Assembly: GCA_030549775.1 (NCBI GenBank)
Contig: CM060175.1
Span: 80,508,245 to 80,572,244, forward strand
DNA: 64,000 bases
Origin: Tamarix chinensis
Lineage: Eukaryota > Streptophyta > Magnoliopsida > Caryophyllales > Tamaricaceae
Reading direction: 5' to 3'
In this document: positions 53,301 through 64,000 of the stretch, piece by piece
How the letters are laid out: the number at the start of each line of letters is the position of its first letter
Position numbering within the stretch: the stretch's first letter is position 1
Translations under genes and position numbers: made by a program
Notes under the pieces: generated by a model
What the model saw: only the letters and a program-made list of their open reading frames with translations
The model's database searches: none
Told to the model about the DNA's origin: nothing

Positions 53301-53902
53301 TTCATTATCTATAAACAATTAGAATATGAGTCATTAAGTAACCTACCATTGTCTTATCTTTTTTCTACGTTATAAATAATATGAATACTATGACTAAGAA
53401 ATGCTTATTAAATATTTTAAATGCTGACCTTCATTTAATTGCAACTGTTCACCTATGACGGAGGTATCAAAATCGTTCATAAAATCTAATCCAACATTGT
53501 TGGATTTTAATAAATTGTTAATACCACTGTCATTTGATTCATGAGATGTGCGTATCGTATTGTTGTATGTGATTGAACTTTCCAAACTTGAACAATAGTT
53601 CATTCCACCACTAGTGAACTCTAGTTTATAAGTACAACTTTTAGAGTTGCACGCTTTATTAAACATTGAGTAAAATAGTCAAACAATTATAATAGTTTAA
53701 GTATTGTATGAAAAATAGTTTCAATAACAAGGATAAATAAATTACCATTTGTAATGCCACTGAGTGGAGATAACAATCTCTGAGATTTGAAGGGATTGAA
53801 TTTATAATTTGTAGCTGTATTTTTTTTAATTGTTGTCTTCTTTATAGTTGTATTCAAATTTCCTACATAGATGAATACATATAATATATACATATATAAC
53901 AA
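50359..53902 (-). pseudogene. Helitron RepHel, N-terminal and HUH Rep region
   Basis: Minus-strand pieces, N- to C-terminal. 53394-53902: weakly conserved start. 52958-53212: IYTCNFCNSFFWYGERM and YSLCCMQGKVQL, a plant Helitron hallmark. About 52730-52900: interrupted by a stop in LHG*NYHL. 52215-52484: IPTASEVVGLIVGD, LQYPLLFPYGEDGF. 51674-51913: DLFITFIYNPKRPEI, the first Rep motif. 51025-51660: the HUH motif in KRALPHAHILLFL, and YLFKYVSKGHDR with the region of the catalytic tyrosines. 50359-50868: the region after Rep. In intact elements this protein nicks and joins the transposon ends. Stops (for example before KRGCLDVKLK near 52500) and gaps break it here. Confidence 0.85.
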
Positions 53903-54179
53903 TGACTAAATTAAATGGTAATAAAAGAAAGAAGAACAATTAGTTTTTGTAACACACTATACTAACGAATGATTCTACTAAACTTTCTAAACATTGTTCT
54001 TGTATGAATGTAATAATGAAATTTTTTTTAAAAGCATAAATCATAGTTATATTAGATTTTCTACAATATATCATATGTATAGTATGTTTTATTCATTGAT
54101 TGCAATATGAAAAAACATTCAAAATGAATGTAGTTAAGTAAAATTAATATGTCAGTACTACATGCTAAACTTGATACCC

Positions 54180-56183
54180 CAAATACATGTTCTTAACCTA
54201 GATAAATAATTTTAAAGTACATGTACGTATGTTTGGTTCAATAAAGTCACCGATAATGTGATTAAGTTTAATAATTAACATCAATAAATATAAAAAAAAT
54301 ATTTCATATTACTTTCATTTGCATATTTGAATAATAAATAAAAAGCTAGGCTAATTACAAAATAAAATTTAATTCCCAATTTTTATAAGACACTTGATAT
54401 TCCTTTTTTGATTTTATTATATTTCTCAACATGGAATAAAATTCAAAATACATATACTTAAGTTAGATAAATAATTATAAATTAATTTTGTTATATTAAG
54501 ATTCCATAATATCATAATAAATACGAATAAATGTAATGGTCAACATGATTGATATTAAATTTAATTATTAACATCAACAATATTAAATATAATTATTAAA
54601 AACAGTAAAGTCATTAAACTAAATGTCATGTCACAAATTTTCAACAGTATTTACATTTACATATTTGACATTTCAATAATAAAGTGAAATAATTAATAAC
54701 TTAAAATTAAATTTTTAATTTTTTATAACAAACTTAATAGTCAATTATAATTTCATTACATTTACAAAGATGTAAAGAAATTCACAATACATGTACTAAA
54801 GTTAGATAAACAATTGTAAACTAAGTTTGTTATAATAAGATTCGATAATAGCATAATAAGTATGAAAAAAAGTTAATATTAACATCATTAATATTACATT
54901 TAATTATTACACGAATAATATTATATTTAATCATTAACATAAAAAATGTGATTAAATTGAATGTCATATAAATTTCTTTTAATAGCTTTTACATTTACAT
55001 ATTTTACATTTCAATAATAAGGTGAAATAATTAATAACTTAAAAATAAATTTTTGCTTCTTTAAAACACACTTAATACATTTTTTTCATTTTATTACATT
55101 CACAAAGATGAAAAGAAATTCATATTACATGCAATTAAGTTACATAAATAATGGTAAACTAATTATGTTCTACTAATAATCTATAATATGCTAATAAATA
55201 TGAATAAATATTATTATTAACATCACTAATATTAGATTAAATTATTAACACGAATAATATTAAATTTAATTTTTAACATCAAACTCGTGATTAAATTGCA
55301 TGTGATATATTAGGTTATATAATTAATAACCTAAAAATACATTATTACCTTCTTAAAACACACTTAACAGTCAATTTTAAATTCATTACATTTACCAAGA
55401 TGAAAATAAATTCATATTACATGTACTTAAGTTTTGTCAATAATTGTAAATTAACTATGTTATACTAATATTCCATAGCATCATAATAAGTATGACTAAA
55501 TTTTGTTATTAACATCGTTAATAATAAATCTAATTAATAACACTAGTACTATTACATTAAAATTTTAACATAAAAAACATGATTAAATTGCATACCATAT
55601 AAAAAAAAAGTATATGTATTTATATTTACATAGTTTACATTTCAATAATAAGGTGAACTAATTAATAACTTAAAATAAAATTTAATATTTTATAATAAAC
55701 TTAATAGTCAATTGTGATTTTATTACATTTACGAAGATGAAAAAAAATTAATAATACATGTACTTAAGTTAGGTAAATAATTGTAAATTAAGTTCGTTAT
55801 AATAAGATTCCATAATATCATAATAAGTATGAATTTTTTTTAATATTAACATCATTAATATTAGATTTAATTATTAACACAAATAATATTATATTTAATT
55901 GTTAACATAAAAAATGTGATTAAATTGAATGTCATATAAATTTTTTTTAATAGTTTTTACATTTACATATTTTACATTTCAATAATAAGGTGAACTAATT
56001 AATAACTTAAAAATAAATTTTTACTTCTTTAAAACACACTTAATACATTTTTTTCATTTAATTACATTCACAAAGATGAAAAGAAATTCATATTACATGC
56101 AATTAAGTTACATAAATAATGGTAAACTAATTATGTTCTACTAATAATCCATAATATGCTAATAAATATGAATAAATATTATT
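54180..56183. repeat. Satellite-like array, left part (trimeric higher-order repeat)
   Basis: AT-rich monomers recur every 292-339 bp. The anchor ACTTAAGTTAG or AATTAAGTTAC occurs at 54456, 54795, 55133, 55425, 55762 and 56101, with a weaker copy at 54191. Three monomer types alternate: A (TAAATTAAGTTCGTTATAAT), B (GTAAACTAATTATGTTCTAC) and C (TAAATTAACTATGTTATACT). The higher-order period is 967-969 bp. The left edge decays into the Helitron's N-terminal side. No gene inside. Confidence 0.93.
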
Positions 56184-56910
56184 ATTGATGTAACACCCCC
56201 AAAATTTACACATTTTTTTAACACAATACTTATAAATTAAAACCGTGAATTTTGGGGATGCTACCGCCACACTTAGTACCAGACCGGTTCACTCCTACCG
56301 TTTCAATATCAAGTGCTAAGGCTGATAAAATAACTCATAACATTATTAGATAATCCAAATTCATAAATACAGGAATCAAGTACGCATAAGTCTTTATACA
56401 ATCCAAAATACGAGAGTTAGTTTTTTAGGGAAAAGAAATAACTACAATAATAAAATTGTTTCTAAAGTGCTCAACATGATTAAAAGAAAATAGGGATAAA
56501 AATCTCAATGGAAACCCGGCCACGCCACTCCGGAATGGATTCGGCCCAATCATCACTCGGCCCCATCTGATGTCCCATAGACATCAATCGCATCAAAATA
56601 AACATCTCCTACCTGCAGCAAGTTAGATGGGCCTTTTACTCGTGGGAAATGAGCAGCACCATGAAACGGGTGATTAGTACGCTTCGTACTAAGTAAGGTA
56701 ATCGAGCACTAAGGTCAGCATACAAAATTCACACAACCATTGCATAATAATAAAGGAGCATAGAGTTCAATCATAATAACATAAGGTAAAATAAATGCTC
56801 AGGTGAAATGCCATAATTCAATACAAATCAGATTATTTATTTTATCAAGCCTTTATCAAATTTATTTTCACACCATGCTCTTTATCAAGTTTATACGAGT
56901 ACAGGAACTG

Positions 56911-57242
56911 CACTATTGTTGCCGGTGGATCGCTCTCCTGGACACTTTTGACTCCTGGCCACTATTCTAGCCGGTGGATCGGTCACTTAGGGTACATACC
57001 CTACCACTATTATATGCCAGTGGATTAGTCTGGCCCCTTCTCACACAGTGTTCTACTGCAAGTCATTAGTGTCTTCCTACATCTTAACAACATATATGGT
57101 TTGGTTTGTTGAACTCGGGATCCCCCACTATTTTAGCCGATGGATCGACCACTAGGGTAACATACCCTATCACTATTATGCCGGTGGATCGGTCTCAAGG
57201 CTACCGCAGTACTTGGCCACTATTTTGCTGGTGGATCGGCCT
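56911..57242. repeat. Six-copy imperfect palindromic motif block in the right solo LTR
   Basis: Six variants of CCACTATTxTAGCCGGTGGATCGG spaced 35-75 bp apart. The arms CCAC...GTGG are inverted. Same unit and copy number as the block at 45460-45830 in the other solo LTR. Confidence 0.85.
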
Positions 57243-57379
57243 GGGCCCATATCAACATCTTCCACTTTACATAATTAATGTTTTAAGTGTCTTATTCGGA
57301 TATCAATACCAAGACATGCAAGTCAAACTACTACCATGCTTACTCTTCAACTCGGGTTAACCACTCAAACCCTAGTTAA

Positions 57380-57735
57380 CCCCCACCACTATAGTTACTT
57401 ATAACATCCCCTAACACTCATGCAAACCCTAACTCCACATAAACCTTATTCCCATGCAAACCCTAACTCCACGTAAACTCTACTTCTATGCAAACCCTAA
57501 CTCCACCATGCAACTCTAAAACCACCATACAACATTCCATGCAAACCCTAACACCATGCAACCCATGCTAAACCCTAACACCATGTAGGCATTAGCTCCA
57601 TGCAAGCCCAACACCATGCAAAACCCTAAAACCATGCAACATTAGTACCACATGCAAAACTCTAGTACCATACAACATTAATACAACCATGCAAAACCCT
57701 AGCACCATGCAACATTAATACCCCCATGTTGTTAC
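57380..57735. repeat. CCATGCAAACCCTAAC-type minisatellite in the right solo LTR
   Basis: Around fifteen irregular copies of ACCATGCAA(AA)CCCTAACxCC. The AAACCCTAA core resembles the plant telomere unit but is never in direct tandem, so this is not telomeric. It sits where the other LTR has its GGTAATTT minisatellite. Confidence 0.8.
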
Positions 57736-58249
57736 ACTCCTCTTCATTATTTTACCACCCTATCATGCATGTCTTAGGGCCACATAATACCATAATAATA
57801 ACACACTTATACACATAATTCTCATGCCACAAGTATTTACACAAAACATACCTCAACATCCATATCATGTTGTATTCATAACAATTATACAATATACATA
57901 TGAAATACACTATAATTCATATCACATGGCGGACATAGCATAAAATCACATATTACACATATGGCCTTAGCACCCCTTACCTAAAATGCCACCGGTTTTG
58001 GAGCACGCTCCTATACCACTTGAGGACTTTGACTGGGCTCACCTATTATGGAAAAAGTACTGGAATTAGGTTCCCTCCTAAAAATACTATTAATTACTAA
58101 CTTATCCTAAGACTTGGTTTTTAATTAAAATAATACTATACTAGAGTTAACTATACAAAATACTACTAAAATACTAATAATAATACTAGTGTAATTTAAA
58201 ACAAAAAGGTGATATAAGGGTTTCTACCCTTCACCAAAATAATATTAGT

Positions 58250-58253
58250 AAAG

Positions 58254-58288
<35 letters not shown>

Positions 58289-58700
58289 TTTAATTTTAAT
58301 AATAACAAACTATTAGTGATAATAGTAATATTAATAGAAATCTTAATAATAATAATAATAATATAAGCCTTAAAATTACAAGGTGGGGTTTCGACCCTAC
58401 CCCTAAATAATGAAATACTATTCAATAATAGTAATAATAATAATAATAACAAATATTACTTATAATAATATTAAAATAATAAAGATAATAATAATATTCT
58501 TATTAATAATAGTAAAAATAGTAATAATAATACTAAAAAGCATATGTACGAATACTAATAACAGAATTAAGGTCTCGGCCCTTTTAGAATAATTAACAAT
58601 AATAATAAAAATAATTATACTACTAATAATAATAAGAATGGTAATAAAACATATAATAATTCAAATAATACCTAAAATTTGAAACTAATAAACCTAATTA
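58250..58700. repeat. TAA/TAATAA trinucleotide-rich stretch
   Basis: Several runs of TAA or AAT triplets, the longest at about 58255-58287, inside the right solo LTR. Frames through it read Ile/Leu/Asn homopolymers and are not genes. Confidence 0.85.
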
Positions 58701-60191
58701 TTTTATTCCTACTCTCTACCCTGCAAAGAAAATTTAGCATTAGTATTACATCTAATAATATAATAATAATTGAATAACCATTAAATTTTGAATAAAAATA
58801 GAATAAATTTAAATAAATATAAAAGAAGGGCTGAGAGGGTCTAGGGTTTCACCTTGAGTTGGTAGGGATGGGTGGCACCGACAGTGGTGCACGGCGGTGG
58901 CCGGAAAAAGGAGTCTAAGAGGGAAAAAGATGAAGAAAAAGAGGGAAAGAGAAGGTGAAAATAGAAAATAAGGTTATGGTTCGGTGGAGGAGAATTAGAA
59001 GAAGTTTTTGGGCGGTGCAGAAGGCAATAGAAGTGGCGGATGTGGTGGCGAACGACGACTTAAAGGTTGCGGGATAAAGATTTTTGCGAGATGGACAAGA
59101 GATTTCGCACAGCTATGGCAGCTCGTGCGAGATGAATCGAAGGATGTGGAGAGCTTAGTTAGCTAGAGTGCAATGCAAGGAAGAATTTGGGATGCAGCGG
59201 TGGCGGTGAGGTTGGCTATCGGCGGCAGAAGGCTCGTTTGAAGTCAAGGTGGTGCACAGTTATCTCTTAGGGTTTTCGGGGAGGAAAAGTTTCAAAAACG
59301 CTCCAATCGAGGCTATTTATAGAGGTTAAAGGGAATGGTAGGGTTTTGGGGGTTGGCAGGAGGGAATTCTATGTAGGGTTTGGGGCATCCGAAGGCGGTA
59401 ATAGGCTGGCGAAAGATTTGGTCGGGTTCGATCCTTTGAGAGAAAATAGGGAGAGAATAAGTGGGAGTTGAGGATAATCAATCATGCCAAGCTAATATGC
59501 GAATCAAGAGGGAGAAAAAGAAGGGAGAATTGGCCGGTCAAAACCCTCGTGGTCGGCGATGCCATTTTCGGGGGTGGAGGTTGCAGGCTCGACGATAGAG
59601 GGGAAAGGAGGAAGAAGAAGGAAGGAGGGGAGGTGAACCGGTGGTCGGGAAGGAAAAGGAAAAGAGGAGAACCGAGCCAATCAGCGCTGATTATAAGCCT
59701 TTTAAATAAGATGCAGCGTCTCAGAGGAAATAACTCCAAAACGCAGTTTTCAGATGCCCGCATAAAGGGAACGGCGCTAGGCCGCGGGAGAAGGAAGGAA
59801 AAGAGGAAGAATTAGGTCGCGCTCAGGCCCAATCCAGCGGAAGAAAAAGAAAAAGAAGAAAAGAAAGGAAAAGGAAAAAGGAAAATTTAAGTGGTTTGGG
59901 GTTAAATAAATAAATTAGAATATTTTGGGTATTTATAATAAAAATATTTAAATAAAATAATATTAAATCTCCTTTTTAGACTATTTTAGGATTTTTTTTT
60001 TAAATATTTCTTTTAAATTCCTTTTTAATTAGCAAAAAGCCCAATTTTTCTTTTATAAAAATATTTATAAATTCTTATTAATATGCCCTAAATAAATCCT
60101 TCTTATTCCAAATAAAATAATAAATTAATTAATTCACTAACAAATCCTTATTTAAATATATTTCCTAAAATAAATATTTTGGGGTATTTCA

Positions 60192-62790
60192 ATTGACATC
60201 ACTAATATTAGATTAAATTATTAACACAAATAATATTACATTTAATTTTTAACATCAAACTCGTGATTAAATTGCATGTGATATATTAGGTTATATAATT
60301 AATAACCTAAAAATACATTATTACCTTCTTAAAACACACTTAATAGTCAATTTTAAATTCATTACATTTACCAAGATGAAAATAAATTCATATCACATGT
60401 ACTTAAGTTAGGTCAATAATTATAAATTAACTATGTTATACTAATATTCCATAGTATCATAATAAGTATGACTAAATTTTATTATTAACACCGTTAATAA
60501 TAAATCTAATTAATAACACTAGTACTATTACATTTAATTTTTAACATAAAAAACGTGATTAAATTGCATGCCATATAAAAAAAGTACATGTATTTGTATT
60601 TACATAATTTAAATTTCAATAATAAGGTGAACTACTTAATAACTTAAAAAATAATATTTTAAAACAAACTTAATAGTCAATTGTAATTTTATTACATTTA
60701 CGAACATGAAAAAAAATTAATAATACATGTACTTAAGTTAGGTAAATAATTGTAAATTAAGTTCGTTATAATAAGATTCCATAATATCATAATAAGTATG
60801 AAAAAAATTTAATATTAACATCATTAATATTATATTTAATTATTAACATGAATAATATTCTATTTAATTGTTAACAAAAAAATGTGATTAAATTGAATGT
60901 CATAAAAAAAATTAATAGTTTTTACATTTACATATTTTACATTTCAATAATAAGGTGAAATAATTATTAAATTAAAAATAAATTCTTACTTCTTTAAAAC
61001 ACATTTAATACATTTTTTTCATTTTATTACATTCACGAAGATGAAAAAAATTCATATTACATGCAATTAAGTTACATAAATAATTGTAAACTAATTACGT
61101 TCTACTAATAATCCATAATATGCTAATAAATATGAATAAATATTATTATTGACATCATTAAAATTAGATTAAATTATTAACATGAATAATATTACATTTA
61201 ATTTTTAACGTCAAGCTCGTGATTAAATTGCATATGATACATTAGGTTATATAATTAATAACCTAAAAATATATTATTACCTTTTTAAAACACACTTAAT
61301 AGTCAATTTTAAGTTCATTACATTTGCCGAGATGAAAATAAATTCATATTACATATACTTAAGTTAGGTCAATAATTGTAAATTAACTATGTTATACTAA
61401 TATTCCATAGTATCATAATAAGTATGACTAAATTTTATTATTAACATCGTTAATAATAAATCTAATTAATAACACAAGTACTATTACATTTAATTTTTAA
61501 CATAAAAAACGTGATTAAATTGCATGCCATATAAAAAAAGTATAGGTATTTATATTTACATAGGTTACATTTCAATAATAAGGTGAACTGATTAATAACT
61601 TAAAAAATTTAATATTTTATAACAAACTTAATAGTCAATTGTGATTTTATTATATTTACGAAGATGAAAAAAAATTAATAATACATGCACTTAAGTTAAG
61701 TAAATAATTGTAAATTAAGTTCGTTATAATAAGATTCCATAATATCATAATAAGTATGAAAAATATTAATATTAACATCATTAATATTAGATTTAATTAT
61801 TAACACAAATAATATTATATTTAATTGTTAACAAAAAAAATGTGATTAGATTGAATGCCATATAAAAAAAATTAATAGTTTTTACATTTACATATTTTAC
61901 ATTTCAATAATAAGGTGAAATAATTAAAAACTTAAAAATAAATTCTTACTTCTTTAAAACACACTTAATACATTTTTTTCATTTTATTACATTCACGAAG
62001 ATGAATAGAAATTTATATTACATGCAATTAAGTTACATAAATAATTGTAAACTAATTATGTTATACTATTAATCCTTAATATGCTAATAAATATGAATTA
62101 TTATTATTATTATTAACACCATTAAAAATAGATTAAATTATTAACACGAATAATATTACATTTAATTTTTAACATCAAACTCGTGATTAAATTGCATGTG
62201 ATATATAAGGTTATATAATTAATAACTTAAAAATAGATTATTACCTTTTTAAAACACACTTAATAGTCAATTTTAAATTCATTTCATTTACCAAGATGAA
62301 TATAAATTCATATTACATGTACTTAAGTTAGGTAAATAATTGTAAATTAACTATGTTATAATAAGATTCCATAAAATCATAATAAATATGATAAATTTAA
62401 TTATTAATATCATTTCATTTTTAGTTAAATAATTAATTCATAAGAAGTAAATTTTTAGTTTTTTATAACACACTTAAAAGTCAATTTTGATTCTATTAAT
62501 TTGTTCAAGATGAAAAGAAATTCAAATACATCTACTTAAGCTGGGTAGACAATTGTAAATTAATTTAGTTATAAATTGTTTTATTAATGTCAATGGAATT
62601 GTTGTAAAATTCATCATTTCAAATAAATCAATATTCATAATATAATACGAAATGTGATTAAAATTAATTGTTACCATCAATAATATTATATTTAATTAGT
62701 AACATCAATAATGTGATTAAATTGAATGTTATATATTCATTTACATATCTTATTTTTCAAGAATAAGGTGAATTAACTAGTAACAACTTA
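60192..62790. repeat. Satellite-like array, right part (trimeric higher-order repeat)
   Basis: Continues the same array after the LTR insertion. Anchors lie at 60401 (C), 60731 (A), 61065 (B), 61357 (C), 61689 (A), 62026 (B), 62321 (C) and a shortened one at 62534. Removing the 4,003-bp LTR plus one 5-bp duplication restores the phase across the break (56101 to 60401 becomes 292 bp, exactly the B-to-C spacing elsewhere). The right edge degenerates at about 62.78 kb. Confidence 0.93.
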
Positions 62791-62949
62791 CCTTAATACG
62801 TTCATAAATTTAACCTATACTTAAGTATGTATCTATTAATACCTTAATTACTACTTATTAAGTATACTTAAATGTACGTTTATTATTATCGCTACAGTAG
62901 CTGTCGGCAGACTGGTGACTCGCCCTTCATCGACACCATTCGTCAATCA

Positions 62950-63400
62950 CTACCGTTGATTTCAAACAAACTTCAATCGTAGCCGTCCATACAATGCGGC
63001 ACAGGTCGACCAAACAAACACAATACCGTGTAATCCTGGCCGTTCACTGGGTTCAGCAAAAATCCACCGTCCGATCTTACTGAATTCGGGAGTCTGACGA
63101 ACAAAAACCGAGGTAATTTTAGCCGCTGATTTTGTACGGGTCGATTTACAACCGTTGATTAAAAAATCAGAAAGAACGTATGTCCTTTCAACTTTATCGA
63201 TACAAATGTCGCAATCCCGACCGTTGATTTTGAATGCAAAACCAATTGTGGCCATCCGTATTGTCGGCAATTCATCAACTGAATAAAAGCCGCCGATTTT
63301 GTACGGCTTAAATCTCAACCGTTGCCACTTTACCGACTTCATGATAGAATCAAAACCGTTCATTTGTAAATAATATACAATCTCGATCGTTGATCGCATT
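62950..63400 (+). repeat. Array of ACCGTTGAT-like short motifs upstream of a TATA box
   Basis: About ten to twelve variants of ACCGTTGATTTT, GCCGTTCACT or GCCGATTTTGTACGG, roughly 30-60 bp apart, near 62954, 62982, 63042, 63068, 63122, 63153, 63221, 63260, 63291, 63319, 63355 and 63385. The block is more GC-rich than the satellite beside it. It keeps a 145-codon minus frame open (62962-63399) that I regard as accidental. Position just before a TATA box suggests a promoter region of a mobile element or gene. Confidence 0.6.
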
Positions 63401-63409
63401 AACTCTAAC

Positions 63410-63416
63410 TATAAAG
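63410..63416 (+). promoter_or_regulatory. TATA box of a putative plus-strand gene
   Basis: TATAAAG preceded by the short-motif array and followed, 230-430 bp later, by consistent splice signals and an ATG. Expected transcription start near 63440. Sequence-based inference only. Confidence 0.45.
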
Positions 63417-63782
63417 TCTAAACGCGAAAAAAATCCTATTATCTTTTGCGAGCGGCCATGGAGAGAAAATTCACTCCATTGTTGACTCTTCTACAACCCT
63501 CGAGATAATCTCTGACCTGCAATCTTCTCATTTGTTCCGTCCCTATCATTCAATATCATTTCTTTCAAATTTCCATTTTTAAACAACAATTTCCTTTCAA
63601 CAAATTGAAAATTAGTTCAATCTTTTGCATAGTTGAAGTTTTCTAGACGAAAACATTCACGAAATTGGTAAGTATTTTCACTACTTCGTTTTCATATTCT
63701 CTGATTACTTATTATTTTGCCTTAAAATTCTAAAGGTTTCTATTACATAATATTGCAGGTTTCTTATTTGACTTTTTTCGTG

Positions 63783-64000
63783 ATGTCATCCAACAGTACT
63801 GATCACGGTTTGATATACGCAACCATGTCGTCTGGACGTAAGATTCTATCTATTACAACTCGATTATCAGTGTACATAATCTCAAATTTTGTTTTTTATT
63901 GTATGGTAAGTTTCAAAGATGCGTAGATCCGTCTCTTTATTGTACAACTTAATAGTTTCTCTGTTGTTCTAATACAGAAGTGCTTATTGAAATGATTCTT
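63783..64000 (+). CDS. 5' end of an unidentified spliced gene running off the right edge
   Basis: A leader exon ends GAAATTG|GTAAGT (intron 63668-63758, acceptor TATTGCAG). The next exon holds ATG 63783 encoding MSSNSTDHGLIYATMSSG and ends GGAC|GTAAGA at 63837. A third exon begins after TCTAATACAG at 63978. The split codon C|AA keeps the frame open (QVLIEMIL) to the window end. Three consistent splice sites plus a TATA box favour a real gene start. I do not recognise the product. It could be a host gene, a transposase start, or a gene carried by a mobile element near the Helitron. Confidence 0.4.

Larger units (their letters stand above)
48497..53902 (-). mobile_element. Degenerate Helitron with visible 3' terminus; 5' end unresolved
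   Basis: Minus-strand rolling-circle transposon. Its 3' end is the CTAG at 48497-48500 with a flanking T on the minus strand, preceded by a 6-bp hairpin with one mismatch. Coding remnants upstream run from a Cys-rich N-terminal domain (52958-53212), through the Rep catalytic region (51025-51913), to a Pif1-type helicase (48826-50045). Stops and frame changes throughout show it cannot be mobile by itself. The 5' TC terminus was not found. It may lie beyond the satellite array, as far as 62.9 kb or more, which would make the array internal to the element. Confidence 0.88.
56189..60191 (+). mobile_element. Giant solo LTR (4.0 kb) inside the satellite array, plus orientation
   Basis: Starts TGTAACACCCCCAAAATTTA and ends TTTTGGGGTATTTCA, flanked by identical 5-bp duplications ATTGA (56184-56188 and 60192-60196). 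No internal retrotransposon genes, so it is a solo LTR. Internal order matches the LTR at 41311-46501: a start segment with CACTTAGTACCAGACCGGTT (56268-56287), six-copy palindrome block (56911-57242), minisatellite (57380-57730), TAA-rich stretch (58250-58700), purine-rich section (58830-59900), AT-rich tail. Tekay/Del-like by its ends and size (inference). Confidence 0.9.

Noticed and set aside
57380..57735. Interstitial telomere (AAACCCTAA units)
   Set aside because: The unit never occurs in direct tandem; it is embedded in a longer CCATGCAA-containing minisatellite inside an LTR.
59468..59815. 115-codon Arg/Lys/Gly-rich frame
   Set aside because: Lies in the purine-rich section of the right solo LTR; same artefact as on the other LTR.
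54180..62790. CRISPR-like regular spacing
   Set aside because: Plant nuclear DNA with about 330-bp monomers that are similar over their whole length; no short-repeat/unique-spacer structure.
62962..63399. 145-codon minus-strand frame
   Set aside because: Covers the ACCGTTGAT-like motif array; amino acid pattern follows the repeated motif and no family resemblance was seen. Plus-strand promoter and splice signals explain the region better.

Overview
This is a 64-kb piece of an angiosperm nuclear genome: AT-rich, with one split protein-coding gene whose introns run up to 7.6 kb and a very high load of plant transposable elements. The host genus or family cannot be read from the sequence; the moderate GC of the exons does not look like a grass.

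Left and centre (about 1-38 kb, minus strand): the only host gene I can support is a SEC24-type COPII coat gene of the plant SEC24B/SEC24C clade. Sixteen coding exons (2,346 bp, 782 codons, one open frame when joined) run from the ATG at 36,315 down to 5,752. They cover the proline-rich N-terminus, the Cys4 zinc finger, the trunk domain and the start of the beta-sandwich. The remaining C-terminus (about 300 residues by comparison with relatives) is not visible and must lie left of the window or be lost. A 5' UTR exon sits near 37.8-38.0 kb. Two introns hold large insertions in the opposite orientation to the gene: a decayed Ty1/copia element (10.8-15.8 kb) and a nearly full-length L1-type LINE (20,317-25,451) with a perfect 12-bp target duplication. 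Several Stowaway/mariner-like MITEs sit in introns and flanks.

Middle (38-48.5 kb): intergenic sequence with an hAT-type MITE (38,810-39,078), a second mariner-like MITE, and a 5.2-kb solo LTR (41,311-46,501, minus) with a 5-bp target duplication AAAAC. A pyrimidine-rich fragment at 47.5-48.5 kb may be a piece of a third LTR copy.

Right (48.5-64 kb): a decayed Helitron on the minus strand, with a recognisable 3' terminus (hairpin plus CTAG at 48,497) and remnants of the N-terminal, HUH Rep and Pif1 helicase domains. Beyond its N-terminal coding side lies a satellite-like array (54.2-62.8 kb) with a three-monomer higher-order repeat of about 960 bp. The array is split by a second solo LTR of the same giant-LTR family (56,189-60,191, plus) with 5-bp duplication ATTGA. 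The window ends with a short-motif array (ACCGTTGAT-like), a TATA box and what looks like the spliced 5' end of an unknown plus-strand gene running off the right edge.

Functionally the genes do not form a pathway. The window is one housekeeping secretory gene plus several layers of transposon history. The least ordinary structures are the trimeric satellite beside the Helitron, the pair of collinear giant solo LTRs that share a six-copy palindromic block, the left-extended copia structure, and the unidentified plus-strand gene start at the right edge.
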